Below are positions 47,566 to 57,708 of a DNA stretch of 64,000 bases, one piece after another. Position numbers and translations under genes: made by a program. Location: contig NZ_SGXL01000001.1 of assembly GCF_004216955.1 (NCBI RefSeq), positions 186,001 to 250,000 of the forward strand. The letters are read 5' to 3'. Each line of letters starts with the position of its first letter. Within the stretch, counting starts at the first letter, position 1. The notes beneath the pieces were generated by a model, which made no database searches, was not told where the DNA came from, and saw nothing but the letters and a program-made list of their open reading frames with translations. The DNA comes from Fictibacillus sp. BK138. GTDB taxonomy: Bacteria; Bacillota; Bacilli; Bacillales; Fictibacillaceae.

Positions 47566-48708
47566 ATGAAAAAAACTGTATTGCGTACGTTTAGTGCTAT
47601 CTTCAGTTTGTTGTTTGTCCTATCCCTATTGGTAGGAAATCTCCATTTCTCTGCATCTGCTGCAACGGTTGATAAAGGACCGAAGAACTTCCTCGTTGGT
47701 TTTAAATCAGATATTCAAACAGCTCAAGTTAATGATGTTAAAAAAATGGGTGGACAGGTTAAGCATCAGTTCAAGTTTATGGATACGATGCTTGTTTCTA
47801 TGCCAGAAGCGGCAGCAGAAGCGCTTAAGAAGAACCCGAATGTGTCATATGTGGAAGAAGATCACATGGCATATGCAACAGCTCAAACAACGCCATGGGG
47901 TATTACTCATATTAAAGCAAATCAAGTGCATGCGACTGGAAACACAGGATCTGGGGTGAAAGTGGCTATCTTAGATACAGGTATCGATGCTAGTCACGCA
48001 GATTTAAACGTTCGCGGAGGTGCGAGCTTCGTGGCAGGTGAGCCGAATGCACTGACAGACGGCAACAGCCATGGTACACACGTTGCAGGTACAGTAGCGG
48101 CTCTTAATAACACAACAGGTGTTCTTGGTGTAGCTTATTCAGCTGACCTTTATGCGGTAAAAGTATTAGACAGTTCTGGAAGTGGAACATACAGCGGCAT
48201 CATTCAAGGGATTGAGTGGGCTGTAGCAAACAATATGGATGTCATCAACATGAGCTTAGGTGGAAGCTCTGGTTCAACAGCGCTTCAGCAAGCTTGTGAT
48301 AATGCATATAACTCTGGCGTTCTTGTAGTGGCAGCTGCAGGAAACTCTGGAACAAGAGGAAAGCAGAATACAATCGGCTATCCAGCAAAGTATGCTTCAG
48401 TTATGGCTGTTGGAGCAGTTGATTCCAGCAACAACCGTGCATCATTTTCAAGTGTAGGTTCTGAACTTGAAGTTATGGCGCCAGGAGTAAACATTTTAAG
48501 CACAGTTCCAGGAAATGGCTATGACAGCTACAACGGAACGTCAATGGCTTCTCCGCACGTAGCAGGAGCAGCAGCGCTTATTATGGCTGGCAACCCAGGA
48601 CTGACGAACGTTCAAGTCCGTCAAAAGCTAGTGAATACGGCAAAACCGCTTGGCGATTCATTCTATTACGGTAAAGGCGTAATTGATGTTTACGCAGCGA
48701 CTAGATAA
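47566..48708 (+). CDS. Subtilisin-family alkaline serine protease
   Basis: A 380-residue secreted protease: signal peptide (MKKTVLRTF... to about SASA-A, 30 residues), inhibitor I9 propeptide ([10 protein letters not shown]...[12 protein letters not shown]) and a mature domain starting near AQTTPWGI. Catalytic triad: Asp in [11 protein letters not shown], His in [10 protein letters not shown], Ser in [11 protein letters not shown]. It resembles AprE and thermitase/alkaline proteases. The ATG at 47566 is preceded by GGGGGA; the frame starts earlier, at 47548, without adding a signal function. Secretion and self-processing are expected. Confidence 0.95.
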   Translation: MKKTVLRTFSAIFSLLFVLSLLVGNLHFSASAATVDKGPKNFLVGFKSDIQTAQVNDVKKMGGQVKHQFKFMDTMLVSMPEAAAEALKKNPNVSYVEEDHMAYATAQTTPWGITHIKANQVHATGNTGSGVKVAILDTGIDASHADLNVRGGASFVAGEPNALTDGNSHGTHVAGTVAALNNTTGVLGVAYSADLYAVKVLDSSGSGTYSGIIQGIEWAVANNMDVINMSLGGSSGSTALQQACDNAYNSGVLVVAAAGNSGTRGKQNTIGYPAKYASVMAVGAVDSSNNRASFSSVGSELEVMAPGVNILSTVPGNGYDSYNGTSMASPHVAGAAALIMAGNPGLTNVQVRQKLVNTAKPLGDSFYYGKGVIDVYAATR

Positions 48709-48722
48709 CTTTTGATCATATA

Positions 48723-48753
48723 AAAAGAGGTCCCTGACTGGGGCCTCTTTTTT
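48723..48753 (+). terminator. Terminator of the subtilisin gene
   Basis: AAAGAGGTCCC pairs with GGGGCCTCTTT, followed by T. Confidence 0.8.
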
Positions 48754-48794
48754 ATGAGGTAAACTTTTTGAAATTTCATGCCAAAAGCTTTATG

Positions 48795-48909
48795 GGGTGA
48801 AAAAGAGGGGTTGCGGGGTTAAACGAGTTAGATTTTGGGTGGAACTCAGTTATGTTGGGGTGAAACCGGCACTCGATCGGGTGAAACCTTCTTGTTAGCG
48901 GGCGAACGT
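48795..48909 (+). repeat. 21-bp phased repeat array, GGGTGAAA type (6 units)
   Basis: Cores GGGTGA, GGGTTA, GGGTGG, GGGTGA, GGGTGA, GGGCGA begin at 48795, 48816, 48837, 48858, 48879 and 48900, exactly 21 bp apart. The bases between cores vary freely. The array lies 40 bp after the subtilisin terminator. Confidence 0.85.
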
Positions 48910-48961
48910 GTAATGAATAAAAGAACACGTACCGTAAAACCGATAACACTCTCCAAGAGAT

Positions 48962-48998
48962 AAAAAACAAAGAGGAAGATGGTAGAAATCCATCTTCC
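48962..48998 (-). terminator. Terminator of the 49018 gene
   Basis: On the minus strand GGAAGATGG pairs perfectly with CCATCTTCC, followed by CTCTTTGTTTTTTA. Confidence 0.75.
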
Positions 48999-49017
48999 TT
49001 TTATGCTGGTCCTTCTT

Positions 49018-49305
49018 CTATCTTACTTCTAAGTATCTGACCTTCACATCCAAGTCATCACAAAATACTTTAAACTGATAGTAATCAAAATACAGCTGGT
49101 CTTCCTCTTTATGATTCCAGCTGAAGATGGTTGAACCGAATACATAATCTTTTTTTCTGAAAGCCCGAATGGAGGGGGTATGCTGAACAATTTCAATCAG
49201 ACCATTTTCCATACCTTTTTCTAGCTGAAGGATGACCCAAGGCAAGTCCTCTGGATGTACTTTCCTTTTTTCTCCGTTCTTTACGATTCGAATCGTTTTA
49301 GACAT
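49018..49305 (-). CDS. Hypothetical protein, 95 residues
   Basis: A small soluble protein with many charged residues (starts MSKTIRIVKNGEKRK) and an aromatic C-terminal half (EEDQLYFDYYQFKVFCDDLDVKVRYLEVR is split into a Tyr-rich strand and a final strand). No family recognised. It is divergent from the HxlR regulator and may be its target, since such regulators often control the adjacent gene. It has a terminator and a plausible ATG start, so I take it as real. Confidence 0.6.
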   Translation of the reverse strand: MSKTIRIVKNGEKRKVHPEDLPWVILQLEKGMENGLIEIVQHTPSIRAFRKKDYVFGSTIFSWNHKEEDQLYFDYYQFKVFCDDLDVKVRYLEVR

Positions 49306-49383
49306 CGGCAGGTCCCCAATATTTTTATAGTCTTTTCTTATCGTAGTTATTATAATGAGAGTTAGTATCTATACGCAAGAAGG

Positions 49384-49395
49384 TACATTAATGTA
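49384..49395. promoter_or_regulatory. Palindrome between the divergent 49018 gene and hxlR
   Basis: TACATTAATGTA is a perfect 12-bp palindrome in the shared control region; a candidate operator of the HxlR protein. Confidence 0.45.
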
Positions 49396-49432
49396 ACTAA
49401 GGGCACGAAATGAAACTAAGGGGTGTTTTCGA

Positions 49433-49762
49433 TTGAGAAAAGAATATTCTCATCCAATTGAAGTGACGATGGATGTGGTATGCGGAAAATGGAAAGGTGT
49501 CATTCTATGCCATTTGCAGCAAAACGATGTTTTACGATTTGGTGAGATGAAAAAACTGCTTCCTAAAGTGTCACAGAAAACATTGACGCTTCAACTAAGA
49601 GAATTAGAAGCTGATGGCTTGATCAATCGTGAAGTATACCCGCAAGTTCCTCCAAAAGTAGAGTATTCTTTGACGGAGTACGGAAAGAATTTAGAAGCGA
49701 CCCTGCATCTTATGAGTGAGTGGGGAAGAAATCATGTTGATAAAGTGGAATTAAACGGGTAG
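49433..49762 (+). CDS. HxlR family transcriptional regulator
   Basis: A 109-residue winged-helix protein of the HxlR family (MDVVCGKWKGVILCHL, FGEMKKLLPKVSQKTLTLQLRELEADGLINREVYPQVPPKVEYSLTEYG is the family core). The Cys in VVCGKW is at the place used by YodB/HypR-type redox sensors, so electrophile or disulfide stress sensing is possible. The start is TTG, with AAGGGGTG about eight bases upstream. The palindrome at 49384 is a candidate autoregulatory site. Confidence 0.88.
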   Translation: MRKEYSHPIEVTMDVVCGKWKGVILCHLQQNDVLRFGEMKKLLPKVSQKTLTLQLRELEADGLINREVYPQVPPKVEYSLTEYGKNLEATLHLMSEWGRNHVDKVELNG

Positions 49763-49868
49763 AAAATAGTTACAATGATGAAGCGAGAGTTTGCTGAAAA
49801 AGATTGAGAGTTTAGCTGATAACGACTATAATTATAATGTTATGCATATAAAGCAGAGGTGAAAAACC

Positions 49869-50942
49869 ATGTTAGAACGTTTAGAAACGATCGAACAGCG
49901 TTATGATAAATTGAATGAATTATTGAGTGATCCGGAAGTTATTAATGATACGAACAAACTGCGCGAGTATTCAAAAGAGCAATCTTCTCTTCAGGAGACT
50001 GTTGCGGTTTACCGTGAATATAAAGAGGCAAAAGAACAGCTGGACGAAGCAAAGATGATGCTTGAGGAAAAGCTTGATGCCGAAATGACAGCTATGGTAA
50101 AAGAAGAGATCTCTGGTCTTTCTGATCAGATCGAAGAGTTCATTGCCAAGCTGAAAATTTTATTGCTTCCGAAAGACCCGAACGACGACAAGAACGTTAT
50201 CGTCGAAGTCCGTGGTGCTGCAGGCGGAGACGAGGCAGCATTGTTTGCCGGAGATCTTTACCGCATGTACAGCCGTTATGCGGAAATGCAAGGATGGAAG
50301 TCTGAAGTAATCGAAGCTTCTTACACTGAACTTGGCGGTTATAAGGAAATTATCTTTATGATCAACGGTGCTGGCGCTTACTCGAAGCTGAAGTATGAGA
50401 ACGGGGCACACCGTGTTCAGCGTGTACCAGCAACTGAATCTGGCGGACGTATTCATACATCCACAGCTACAGTAGCGGTTCTTCCTGAAGCGGAAGAGGT
50501 AGAAGTTGAAATTCATGAAAAAGATGTGCGTGTCGATACGTTTACATCTTCTGGTCCTGGGGGTCAGTCTGTAAACACGACTCAGTCTGCGGTTCGTTTA
50601 ACACATATCCCTACAGGCACAGTTGTATCGTGTCAGGATGAAAAATCACAGATCAAGAACAAAGAAAAAGCGATGAAGGTTCTTCGTGCGCGTGTATATG
50701 ATAAGATTCAGCGAGAAATACAAAAAGAGTACGATGAGACACGTAAGACCGCAGTTGGATCAGGTGACCGCTCTGAACGTATCCGTACGTACAACTTCCC
50801 GCAAAACCGTGTTACCGATCACCGTATCGGCCTGACGATTCAAAAGCTTGATCAGATCCTTCTTGGTAAAATGGATGAGTTTGTAGAAGCGCTTATCACA
50901 GAGGATCAAACAAGCAAGATGAAAGCACAGGCGGACGCCTAA
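49869..50942 (+). CDS. prfA: Peptide chain release factor 1
   Basis: Recognises UAA and UAG and releases the finished peptide. The 357-residue protein has the coiled N-terminal domain, the PxT-type recognition loop ([14 protein letters not shown]) and the GGQ motif ([18 protein letters not shown]), whose Gln is methylated by PrmC from the next gene. GCAGAGGTG precedes the ATG. Gap to prmC is one base. Confidence 0.98.
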   Translation: MLERLETIEQRYDKLNELLSDPEVINDTNKLREYSKEQSSLQETVAVYREYKEAKEQLDEAKMMLEEKLDAEMTAMVKEEISGLSDQIEEFIAKLKILLLPKDPNDDKNVIVEVRGAAGGDEAALFAGDLYRMYSRYAEMQGWKSEVIEASYTELGGYKEIIFMINGAGAYSKLKYENGAHRVQRVPATESGGRIHTSTATVAVLPEAEEVEVEIHEKDVRVDTFTSSGPGGQSVNTTQSAVRLTHIPTGTVVSCQDEKSQIKNKEKAMKVLRARVYDKIQREIQKEYDETRKTAVGSGDRSERIRTYNFPQNRVTDHRIGLTIQKLDQILLGKMDEFVEALITEDQTSKMKAQADA

Positions 50943-50943
50943 A

Positions 50944-51810
50944 ATGAGTACGAAAGTTCATGAAGCCCTCGCTTGGGCTTCTTCTTTTTTAGCAGACCAT
51001 AATCGGGAAGCCTTTGCCGCAGAGATTCTGATGAGACACGTCCTCGGTGATGTAAGCCGTACGGATATGCTGATGCGTCTTCACGATCCAATAAGCGAAG
51101 AAAAGTATGAAGAGTTGAGAGCGGCAGTAGATCGTCACGTTGATGGTGAGCCGGTTCAGTATATTACCGGCAGGGAAGATTTTTACGGCCGCACGTTTTC
51201 TGTGAATGAAGAAGTTCTGATTCCTCGTCCTGAAACAGAAGAGTTAGTGAAGCATACGCTGACACTGATCGAGGAGCATTTTCCGGATGGCGAACAAGTC
51301 GCTGTTGCAGATATCGGGACAGGAAGCGGTGCGATTTCCGTTACGATGGCACTTGAGAATACGGATTTGAAAGTATACACAGTGGATATTGCGAAAGAGT
51401 CGATAGAAGTAGCACGTGGTAATGCGAGAAAGCTTGGGGCAGATGTTGAGTTTCTTCACGGAGATCTGCTGAAGCCTTTTATAGAAAAGGGAATCAAGCT
51501 AGACGTGGTGGTATCAAATCCACCATATATCCCTGATAGTGAGATCGCGGTTCTCGATACGATCGTAAAAGATAAAGAACCGATGCGCGCGTTGAGCGGC
51601 GGGGAAGATGGCTATGACTTCTACAGAAGGTTCATGGAAGAGCTGCCGCTAGTTCTGAAGGGAAGAGCGCTTGTTGGCTTTGAAGTAGGAGCAGGACAGG
51701 GAGCAACCGTTGCCAGTATGCTGAAAGATACCTTTCCGGCTGCGACCGTTTATGTGAAGTATGACATCAGCGGGAAGGACCGCATGGTGTTTGCAGTGGT
51801 TGGGAAATAA
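50944..51810 (+). CDS. prmC: Release factor glutamine methyltransferase
   Basis: Methylates the Gln of the GGQ motif in release factors using S-adenosylmethionine. The 288-residue protein has the SAM motif VADIGTGSGAISVTMA and the active-site NPPYIP. It is directly coupled to prfA. The start overlaps the prfA end region, with GCAGGCGG as a modest ribosome site. Confidence 0.96.
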   Translation: MSTKVHEALAWASSFLADHNREAFAAEILMRHVLGDVSRTDMLMRLHDPISEEKYEELRAAVDRHVDGEPVQYITGREDFYGRTFSVNEEVLIPRPETEELVKHTLTLIEEHFPDGEQVAVADIGTGSGAISVTMALENTDLKVYTVDIAKESIEVARGNARKLGADVEFLHGDLLKPFIEKGIKLDVVVSNPPYIPDSEIAVLDTIVKDKEPMRALSGGEDGYDFYRRFMEELPLVLKGRALVGFEVGAGQGATVASMLKDTFPAATVYVKYDISGKDRMVFAVVGK

Positions 51811-51816
51811 TTTGGG

Positions 51817-51850
51817 AAAAGGGGACAGACCCGGGTCTGTCCCCTTTTTT
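51817..51850 (+). terminator. Terminator of prfA-prmC
   Basis: A perfect palindrome: AAAAGGGGACAGACCC pairs with GGGTCTGTCCCCTTTT; T-runs follow. Confidence 0.9.
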
Positions 51851-51860
51851 AACTTTTATT

Positions 51861-51980
51861 GTGAAGGCTCATAAATGTTTTTGAAGGCTCATAAAAAATT
51901 TTGAAGGACCATAAAAATTTTTAAAGGCTCATAAAAAAATTTGGAGGCTCATAAATCCGGTTGAAGGATCATAACTGTTT
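51861..51980 (+). repeat. 20-bp phased repeat array, TGAAGGCTCATAAA type (6 units)
   Basis: GG of the core begins at 51866, 51886, 51906, 51926, 51946 and 51966, exactly 20 bp apart. Variants: GGCTCATAAA, GGACCATAAA, GGATCATAAC. It sits between the terminators of prmC and rbsB. Confidence 0.88.
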
Positions 51981-52001
51981 TTCAGAGTCAGTTTTCCCCG
52001 C

Positions 52002-52045
52002 AAAAAAGGCTGACTCTTAAGTTAATGCTTACAGAGTCAGCCTCT
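52002..52045 (-). terminator. Terminator of the rbs operon (bidirectional shape)
   Basis: GGCTGACTCT pairs with AGAGTCAGCC; T-runs flank both sides. It ends the rbs operon on the minus strand. Confidence 0.85.
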
Positions 52046-52049
52046 TTTT

Positions 52050-52967
52050 TTATTCTTTCACCATCAATTTAAGCGGTGCGGATATCTTCTTTTCTACTTT
52101 TTTGCCGGCTAATACGTCAGATGCTGCTCCGACAGCTAGTTTTCCGATGAGTTCTGGCTGCTGAGCGACTGTTGCAGCAAGCTTACCAGCTTCTACAGCT
52201 TTCACGGCATCTTCGTTTCCGTCAAAGCCAACGACAATCACATCACGGCCGGAGCTGTTGATTGCTTCTAGTGCTCCTAATGCCATCTCATCGTTATGAG
52301 CGAATACGGCTTTAATGTCTGGATTTCCTTGCAACAGGTTTTCCATAACATTTAAGCCTTTTGTGCGGTCAAAGTTAGCGGTTTGTTTCGCAGTCACGTC
52401 TAACTTTTGATCAGCGATGTTATGGAATCCTTTTCCGCGTTCACGTGTAGCGGATGCGCCTGGCACGCCTTCCAGCTCAGCGACTTTTGCGCCTTCACCA
52501 ACTTGTTCTACAATATAATCGGCTGCCATCTGTCCGCCTTTTACGTTATCAGATGCGACGAACGAGGCTACATCACCTTTTTCTGTCGAACGGTCCAGCG
52601 TGACAACGGGGACACCGATGCTGTTTGCAGACTGAACCGCTGTTGAAATAGCTGCTGAATCAGTTGGGTTGATCAGTAAGGCATCAACACCTTGCTGCAA
52701 TAAATCCTCTACGTCATTCACTTGTTTAGCAGAATCGTTCTGTGCGTCGACCACCACAACTTCAGCACCTCGTTTTTTTGCTTCTTTCACTACTCCATTT
52801 TTCAATGAAACGAAGAACGGATTGTTTAAAGTAGAAACAGATAGACCGATCTTTATTTTTTCTCCTTCACCTTTTTTTGAAGGTTTTGCCCATGAAGGAG
52901 GTTCCATTGAACAAGCTCCTAAAAGAAACACCGACAACGATAGAATTAAGATTAAAACTTTTTTCAT
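52050..52967 (-). CDS. rbsB: Ribose ABC transporter, substrate-binding lipoprotein
   Basis: A 305-residue periplasmic-binding-like lipoprotein: signal MKKVLILILSLSVFLLGAC with lipobox LGAC, then the ribose-binding fold (KIGLSVSTLNNPFFVSL, DAQNDSAKQVNDVEDL, FAHNDEMALGALEAI, GFDGNEDAVKAV). It delivers ribose to RbsC/RbsA. Last gene of the minus-strand rbsRKDACB operon; AGGAGGG is upstream of the ATG. Confidence 0.96.
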   Translation of the reverse strand: MKKVLILILSLSVFLLGACSMEPPSWAKPSKKGEGEKIKIGLSVSTLNNPFFVSLKNGVVKEAKKRGAEVVVVDAQNDSAKQVNDVEDLLQQGVDALLINPTDSAAISTAVQSANSIGVPVVTLDRSTEKGDVASFVASDNVKGGQMAADYIVEQVGEGAKVAELEGVPGASATRERGKGFHNIADQKLDVTAKQTANFDRTKGLNVMENLLQGNPDIKAVFAHNDEMALGALEAINSSGRDVIVVGFDGNEDAVKAVEAGKLAATVAQQPELIGKLAVGAASDVLAGKKVEKKISAPLKLMVKE

Positions 52968-52978
52968 CTGAAACCCTC

Positions 52979-53935
52979 CTATGCTGCTTTTTTACGATCA
53001 ATTAATACGGCGATCAAGATTACAACACCTTTTACTACCATTTGGAAGAAGGATGAGACACCTAATAGATTCAGACCATTGTTCAGTGTTCCGATGATCA
53101 AAGCACCGATCAATGTACCGATGATAAGACCTCTTCCGCCTGATAGACTTGTCCCGCCTAATACAACCGCAGCGATCGCATCCAATTCATACGAAGTACC
53201 TGCTGTTGGCTGTGCTGAGTTCAAACGGGATGTTAAGATTGCTCCTGCTAGCGCCGCAAGAAGTCCAGCGAGAGAGTAGATCATTACTTTTACTTTTGTT
53301 ACTTTAATTCCAGAGATGATAGCTGCTTTCTCATTTCCACCGATCGCGTATGTCTTACGTCCGAACGGCGTTTTGTGAAGAATCACCCAGAACGCTGCAA
53401 AGGTAAGCATCATCGTGACAGCCGGTACAGGAATACCTAAGAAATAGCCGCGTCCGAAAAGTTGAAATAAATAATTTTCCCCAAGACCTGTGATCGGGTT
53501 TCCGTCTGTATATACGAGTGTCAGACCACGGAAGATCGTCATTGTTGCGAGTGTTGCAATAAAAGGTGCCATCTTGCCTTTTGTAATCAAAAGACCGTTG
53601 ATTGCTCCCATAACAGCTCCGAGCAAACAGCCAACTAAGATCGCGAGCATAGGGTCCATACCCGATACGATCATGCCGGCCATCAAGGCGCTGGAGAGGG
53701 CGAGGATCGATCCTACTGAAAGATCTATTCCTCCTGTTAAAATAACGAACGTCATACCGAATGCAATAAGTGCGTTAATCGCCACTTGGCGCAGTAGATT
53801 TAATAGATTCAGTGGCTCTAAGAAACTTGGATTCAGGACTGAGACAATAACGACAAGGATGATTAAGCCTAAGAATGGTCCCAGCTTCTGTGTGATATTA
53901 TCGACATGATTAACTTTTGCAGGTGATGTTTTCAT
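52979..53935 (-). CDS. rbsC: Ribose ABC transporter, permease
   Basis: A 318-residue permease of about eight to ten helices with the family motifs GGIDLSVGSILALSSALMAG, IATLATMTIFRGLTLVYTDG and the EAA-like AVVLGGTSLSGGRG. The start is taken at 53935 (MKTSPAKVN), eight bases after GGAGG; a further in-frame ATG at 53956 lies inside rbsA. Works with RbsA and RbsB. Confidence 0.95.
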   Translation of the reverse strand: MKTSPAKVNHVDNITQKLGPFLGLIILVVIVSVLNPSFLEPLNLLNLLRQVAINALIAFGMTFVILTGGIDLSVGSILALSSALMAGMIVSGMDPMLAILVGCLLGAVMGAINGLLITKGKMAPFIATLATMTIFRGLTLVYTDGNPITGLGENYLFQLFGRGYFLGIPVPAVTMMLTFAAFWVILHKTPFGRKTYAIGGNEKAAIISGIKVTKVKVMIYSLAGLLAALAGAILTSRLNSAQPTAGTSYELDAIAAVVLGGTSLSGGRGLIIGTLIGALIIGTLNNGLNLLGVSSFFQMVVKGVVILIAVLIDRKKAA

Positions 53936-53936
53936 A

Positions 53937-55418
53937 TTACTGTCCTCCAGTTGCAAACGTCATAATTTTTTCTTGTGTTGCTTCACTCTTCGCCAGTTCA
54001 CCGCTGATCTTGCCTTCATGAACCACAAGGATCCGGTCACTCATCCCGATGACTTCAGGAAGTTCAGAAGATACCATGATGATCGCGACACCGCGATCGG
54101 TAAGCTCGTTCATCAACTGATAGATTTCACGCTTAGCACCAACGTCGACACCTCTTGTTGGTTCATCTAAGATCAAAACCTTTGGTCCGATGCCGATCCA
54201 TTTCGCGATAACGACCTTCTGCTGATTCCCGCCTGAAAGGTCTTTCGCATTCGTTTCACCAGATTGCGTTTTGATTCGAAGCCTTTTAATCAGCAGATCC
54301 ACAAATTCATTCTCCGTTTTATCATCAATGAATCCTTTTTTCGAAAAGCTCGTTAAGTTCGGAAGAGCCATGTTATCCCTTATGGAGAAATCGAGAACAA
54401 GCCCCTCGGTTTTGCGGTCTTCTGTAATAAAACCAATACCGAGTTTTACTGCTTCAGAAGGGTTTTTGATCACAGCCTTCTTACCATCCAGCCAGATCTC
54501 GCCGCTATCGAGCTTATCGAGTCCGAACAGTGCCCGCATGATTTCGGTGCGGCCGGCTCCCATAAGACCAGCGACCCCGACAACTTCACCAGATTTTACA
54601 GAAAAACTTACATTCTCAAACACGCCGTTTCTTGCAGCGTTTTTGACTTCGAGCATCGTTTTGCCGACACTTGACTGACGCTCTGGAAAGCGATCCGTCA
54701 GTTCACGGCCGACCATCTTACGGACCACATCATCAAAGTTTGTTTCTGAAACAACTTTTGTATCGACTGTTTTTCCGTCGCGCATTACAGTGATACGATC
54801 ACAGATGGCGAAGATCTCCTCCATCCGGTGGGAGATGTACACAATCGAAACTCCTTCTTTCCGAAGAGCGTTAATGACTTCAAACAGCTTTTCAATTTCA
54901 CGTTCCGTAAGGGCAGCGGTCGGCTCGTCCATAATGATCACTTTTGCATTTGTCATAAGAGCTTTCGCGATCTCGATCATCTGCTGCTGTCCGACTGAAC
55001 AAAGTCCTGCATTTTTATCTAATGGAATGTTTACAGCAAGTTTTTCAAACTGCTTTTTTGCCAGCGCTTTCATTTCGTTTGTTTTTAAAAGACCAAACTT
55101 TGACCGCAGTTCCTTGCCGATAAATAGGTTTTGAAGCACCGTCATTTCCGGCCAAACGTGCAGTTCTTGATGAATAAAGGCAACCCCATGTCTCTCTGCA
55201 TCTTTCGGATTGTCAAAATACTTTTCCTGTCCATCAATCTGAATCGTTCCGGAATCTCGTTTATGAAGACCCGTTAGAATGTTCATGATGGTAGATTTGC
55301 CAGCACCGTTTTCACCCATAAGAGCGTGAACTTCACCTTCTTGGAGTTCAAAATCCACTCCGGATAATACTTGGTTCGTACCAAATGCTTTGTAAATATC
55401 GTTCATCTGGATGTGCAT
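53937..55418 (-). CDS. rbsA: Ribose ABC transporter, ATP-binding protein
   Basis: A 493-residue tandem ATPase. First Walker [15 protein letters not shown] and Walker [11 protein letters not shown]; the second half has a degenerate P-loop ([18 protein letters not shown]) and ABC motif [15 protein letters not shown] with [13 protein letters not shown]. Start at 55418 ([10 protein letters not shown]), eight bases after AGGAG; a GTG nine bases upstream is less likely. It follows rbsD within 15 bp. Confidence 0.96.
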   Translation of the reverse strand: MHIQMNDIYKAFGTNQVLSGVDFELQEGEVHALMGENGAGKSTIMNILTGLHKRDSGTIQIDGQEKYFDNPKDAERHGVAFIHQELHVWPEMTVLQNLFIGKELRSKFGLLKTNEMKALAKKQFEKLAVNIPLDKNAGLCSVGQQQMIEIAKALMTNAKVIIMDEPTAALTEREIEKLFEVINALRKEGVSIVYISHRMEEIFAICDRITVMRDGKTVDTKVVSETNFDDVVRKMVGRELTDRFPERQSSVGKTMLEVKNAARNGVFENVSFSVKSGEVVGVAGLMGAGRTEIMRALFGLDKLDSGEIWLDGKKAVIKNPSEAVKLGIGFITEDRKTEGLVLDFSIRDNMALPNLTSFSKKGFIDDKTENEFVDLLIKRLRIKTQSGETNAKDLSGGNQQKVVIAKWIGIGPKVLILDEPTRGVDVGAKREIYQLMNELTDRGVAIIMVSSELPEVIGMSDRILVVHEGKISGELAKSEATQEKIMTFATGGQ

Positions 55419-55433
55419 CCCAACCACTCCTCT

Positions 55434-55829
55434 CTAGAAGATTACACCAGCTTTTAAAATACAGTTAGCATACGGAGTCACTTCGCCTGTTCGAATAACA
55501 GCTTTCGCGTGCTTTGTAAGTTCTTTAAATTGTTCATGTGACACAAATTCTATGTCTCTATCTGAAAAAGCCTGATTCATGTAGTGAAGTGTTTTTTCGT
55601 TCTTTTCCTGAATCTCACTTGCCATAATAATGTGTTCAACAACCATGTCGTCAGTTACGGTTTTTACCACGTCCTTAAAGCTTGGTACACCGAGAGTCAG
55701 TGCTAAATCAATCCTAGGAACGTGAGACGGAATCGGAAGCCCGGCATCGGCAATGACGATTGAATCCGTATGCCCAAGGTCCGTTAAGACTTTTGAGATG
55801 TGACTGTTTAGGATTCCATGTTTCTTCAT
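55434..55829 (-). CDS. rbsD: D-ribose pyranase
   Basis: Interconverts beta-pyranose and furanose ribose so RbsK can use it. The 131-residue protein has the N-terminal [22 protein letters not shown] with the active His (position 20) and ends with the conserved [11 protein letters not shown]. The ATG overlaps the rbsK stop (ATGA). Confidence 0.95.
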   Translation of the reverse strand: MKKHGILNSHISKVLTDLGHTDSIVIADAGLPIPSHVPRIDLALTLGVPSFKDVVKTVTDDMVVEHIIMASEIQEKNEKTLHYMNQAFSDRDIEFVSHEQFKELTKHAKAVIRTGEVTPYANCILKAGVIF

Positions 55830-56704
55830 AATGTTTCCTCCACTTCTTTTCTGAATGGCATACCGCCTTGTGCGCCGAATTTTGTAACAGAAAGGGAAGC
55901 GGCACGATTTGCGAATCGAAGGCTGTCTGTGATGTTGTTTCCTTCGGCTAAGGCAACAGATAGTGCCGCATTGAACGTGTCTCCAGCTCCCGTTGTATCG
56001 ACAGCGTCCACTTCGTAAGAGGGAACAAGCACTTCTTTTTTACCGTCAAAATAGCGGACACCTAGTTTTCCTTCTGTAATAAAAACTTTGTTCGGATGCT
56101 GTTTTAAAGCTGCCGTTATGGATAAACCATCAAATAAAACGGATGCTTCATGTTCGTTTGGAGTAATATAAGCAGCATTTTCGATCACTTTTTGTGATAT
56201 TGGTCTCGATGGGGCAGGGTTCAATAATAAAGGTACCCCATACTCTTTGCAGCGTTCACTAACGTATTCAACCGTCTCCTCAGGGATCTCCTGCTGAATG
56301 AGAACCATGTCTGCTCGCTCAATAATTTCTAGCGATTTTTCAACATACTCAGGTGTCACATGGTCGTTTGCGCCTTTTACAACTACGATACTGTTATCGC
56401 CTTCAGCCAAGATGATATGAGCGGTTCCGCTTTCTGTATCTGTAACCGGTTCCACATTTGTTACATCAACACCATTTTGTTTAAAGTTCTCCAAGATAGC
56501 TGACCCGTAATGATCGGAGCCGACACAGCCGATCATGGATACGTCTACACCTAATCGTGCGGCTGCTACAGCTTGATTCGCTCCTTTTCCTCCGGGTACG
56601 GTTTTAAATGATGTGCCTAATACCGTTTCACCCGCACCAGGACGTTTATCAGAAGTAACGACAAGATCCATCGAAGAACTTCCGATTACTGCAATCTTAA
56701 CCAT
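55826..56704 (-). CDS. rbsK: Ribokinase
   Basis: PfkB-family sugar kinase, 292 residues: N-terminal [10 protein letters not shown], the [15 protein letters not shown] motif, and the C-terminal [13 protein letters not shown] anion-hole with catalytic Asp. It phosphorylates ribose at the expense of ATP. Start at 56704 ([11 protein letters not shown]); an earlier TTG at 56713 is possible but overlaps rbsR. Close in sequence to B. subtilis RbsK. Confidence 0.96.
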   Translation of the reverse strand: MVKIAVIGSSSMDLVVTSDKRPGAGETVLGTSFKTVPGGKGANQAVAAARLGVDVSMIGCVGSDHYGSAILENFKQNGVDVTNVEPVTDTESGTAHIILAEGDNSIVVVKGANDHVTPEYVEKSLEIIERADMVLIQQEIPEETVEYVSERCKEYGVPLLLNPAPSRPISQKVIENAAYITPNEHEASVLFDGLSITAALKQHPNKVFITEGKLGVRYFDGKKEVLVPSYEVDAVDTTGAGDTFNAALSVALAEGNNITDSLRFANRAASLSVTKFGAQGGMPFRKEVEETL

Positions 56705-56709
56705 TCGTA

Positions 56710-57690
56710 TCAAACCTTTCTTGTGGTATTTCTTTCTATAAAAGTAACCGGCATCTGAATATGCTGGTGATGCACACGCTCTTTGTTAATGTGTTTAATG
56801 AGTAGCTGAGCCGCTTCTTTCCCCATCTCGTATGCCGGCTGGCGTATGGTCGAGAGGGAAGGGAACAGCAAACTGCTCTGTGGGATATCATCGAATCCGA
56901 TGATCTGAATGTCTTCCGGTATCTTCTTTCCAAGTCTTAGAGCTTCATGCAGGATAGCCGTTGCGACGATATCGTTGCTTGCAAGCACTCCGTCTGTGTC
57001 AGGATACATAAAAAAAAGCTCTTTTGCCCATTTCTCTGCATCTTCAAAGGCAAATGATGTAGTGGACATAACATGAAAATCTATATCTGACCGGCTTAAC
57101 TCTTCAAGTGCTCCTTGAAATCGATCTTGCGCCGGCTGTATGTGAGCTGGTCCTTTTAAAAGGGTGATGCGTTTACTTCCACGTTTTACGATTTCCTCGG
57201 CTGCAATTCTGCCGCCTTCTTTACCGTCTGCATAAACGGAAGGATAATCGCTCGATGTACGGTCTAAAAAGACTACGGGAATGGACAAACCATCATAATT
57301 TGTTTTGCTTTTATTATTGGTCGCAGAAATGATACCTACGACATTGTTCTGAATAAAAGTGTTCAAGTATTCGAGTTCTTTTGCAGCATTCTCATCACTG
57401 TTTCCAAAAAGAATCCGATACCCGCCTTTTTGAAGTTCATCTTCCACACCTCTTGCAAGCTGAGGGAAGAAGGGGTTTGTAATATCGGGCAGCAAAAGAC
57501 CGATCAGTTTTGATTTTTTCTTATAAAGGGAGCGGGCCACTTCATTTGGGCTGTAGTTTAAATGCTTCATCGCTTCCGTTACGCGTTTTCGTGTATCTGC
57601 GTGAACATATCCTGTTTCATTCAGAACACGGGAAACCGTAGCAACAGATACTCCTGCTTCCTTTGCAACATCTCGAATTGTAGCCAGCAT
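56710..57690 (-). CDS. rbsR: Ribose operon repressor, LacI family
   Basis: A 326-residue LacI-family repressor with the N-terminal helix-turn-helix TIRDVAKEAGVSVATVSRVLN and a ribose-binding-protein-like effector domain (LLLPDITNPFFPQLARGVED). First gene of the operon. GGGAGG precedes the ATG. The palindromic site 57709-57723 in its promoter fits binding by RbsR and/or CcpA, both LacI-type. Confidence 0.96.
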   Translation of the reverse strand: MLATIRDVAKEAGVSVATVSRVLNETGYVHADTRKRVTEAMKHLNYSPNEVARSLYKKKSKLIGLLLPDITNPFFPQLARGVEDELQKGGYRILFGNSDENAAKELEYLNTFIQNNVVGIISATNNKSKTNYDGLSIPVVFLDRTSSDYPSVYADGKEGGRIAAEEIVKRGSKRITLLKGPAHIQPAQDRFQGALEELSRSDIDFHVMSTTSFAFEDAEKWAKELFFMYPDTDGVLASNDIVATAILHEALRLGKKIPEDIQIIGFDDIPQSSLLFPSLSTIRQPAYEMGKEAAQLLIKHINKERVHHQHIQMPVTFIERNTTRKV

Positions 57691-57708
57691 CTTCGCCTCC
57701 CTTCATGT

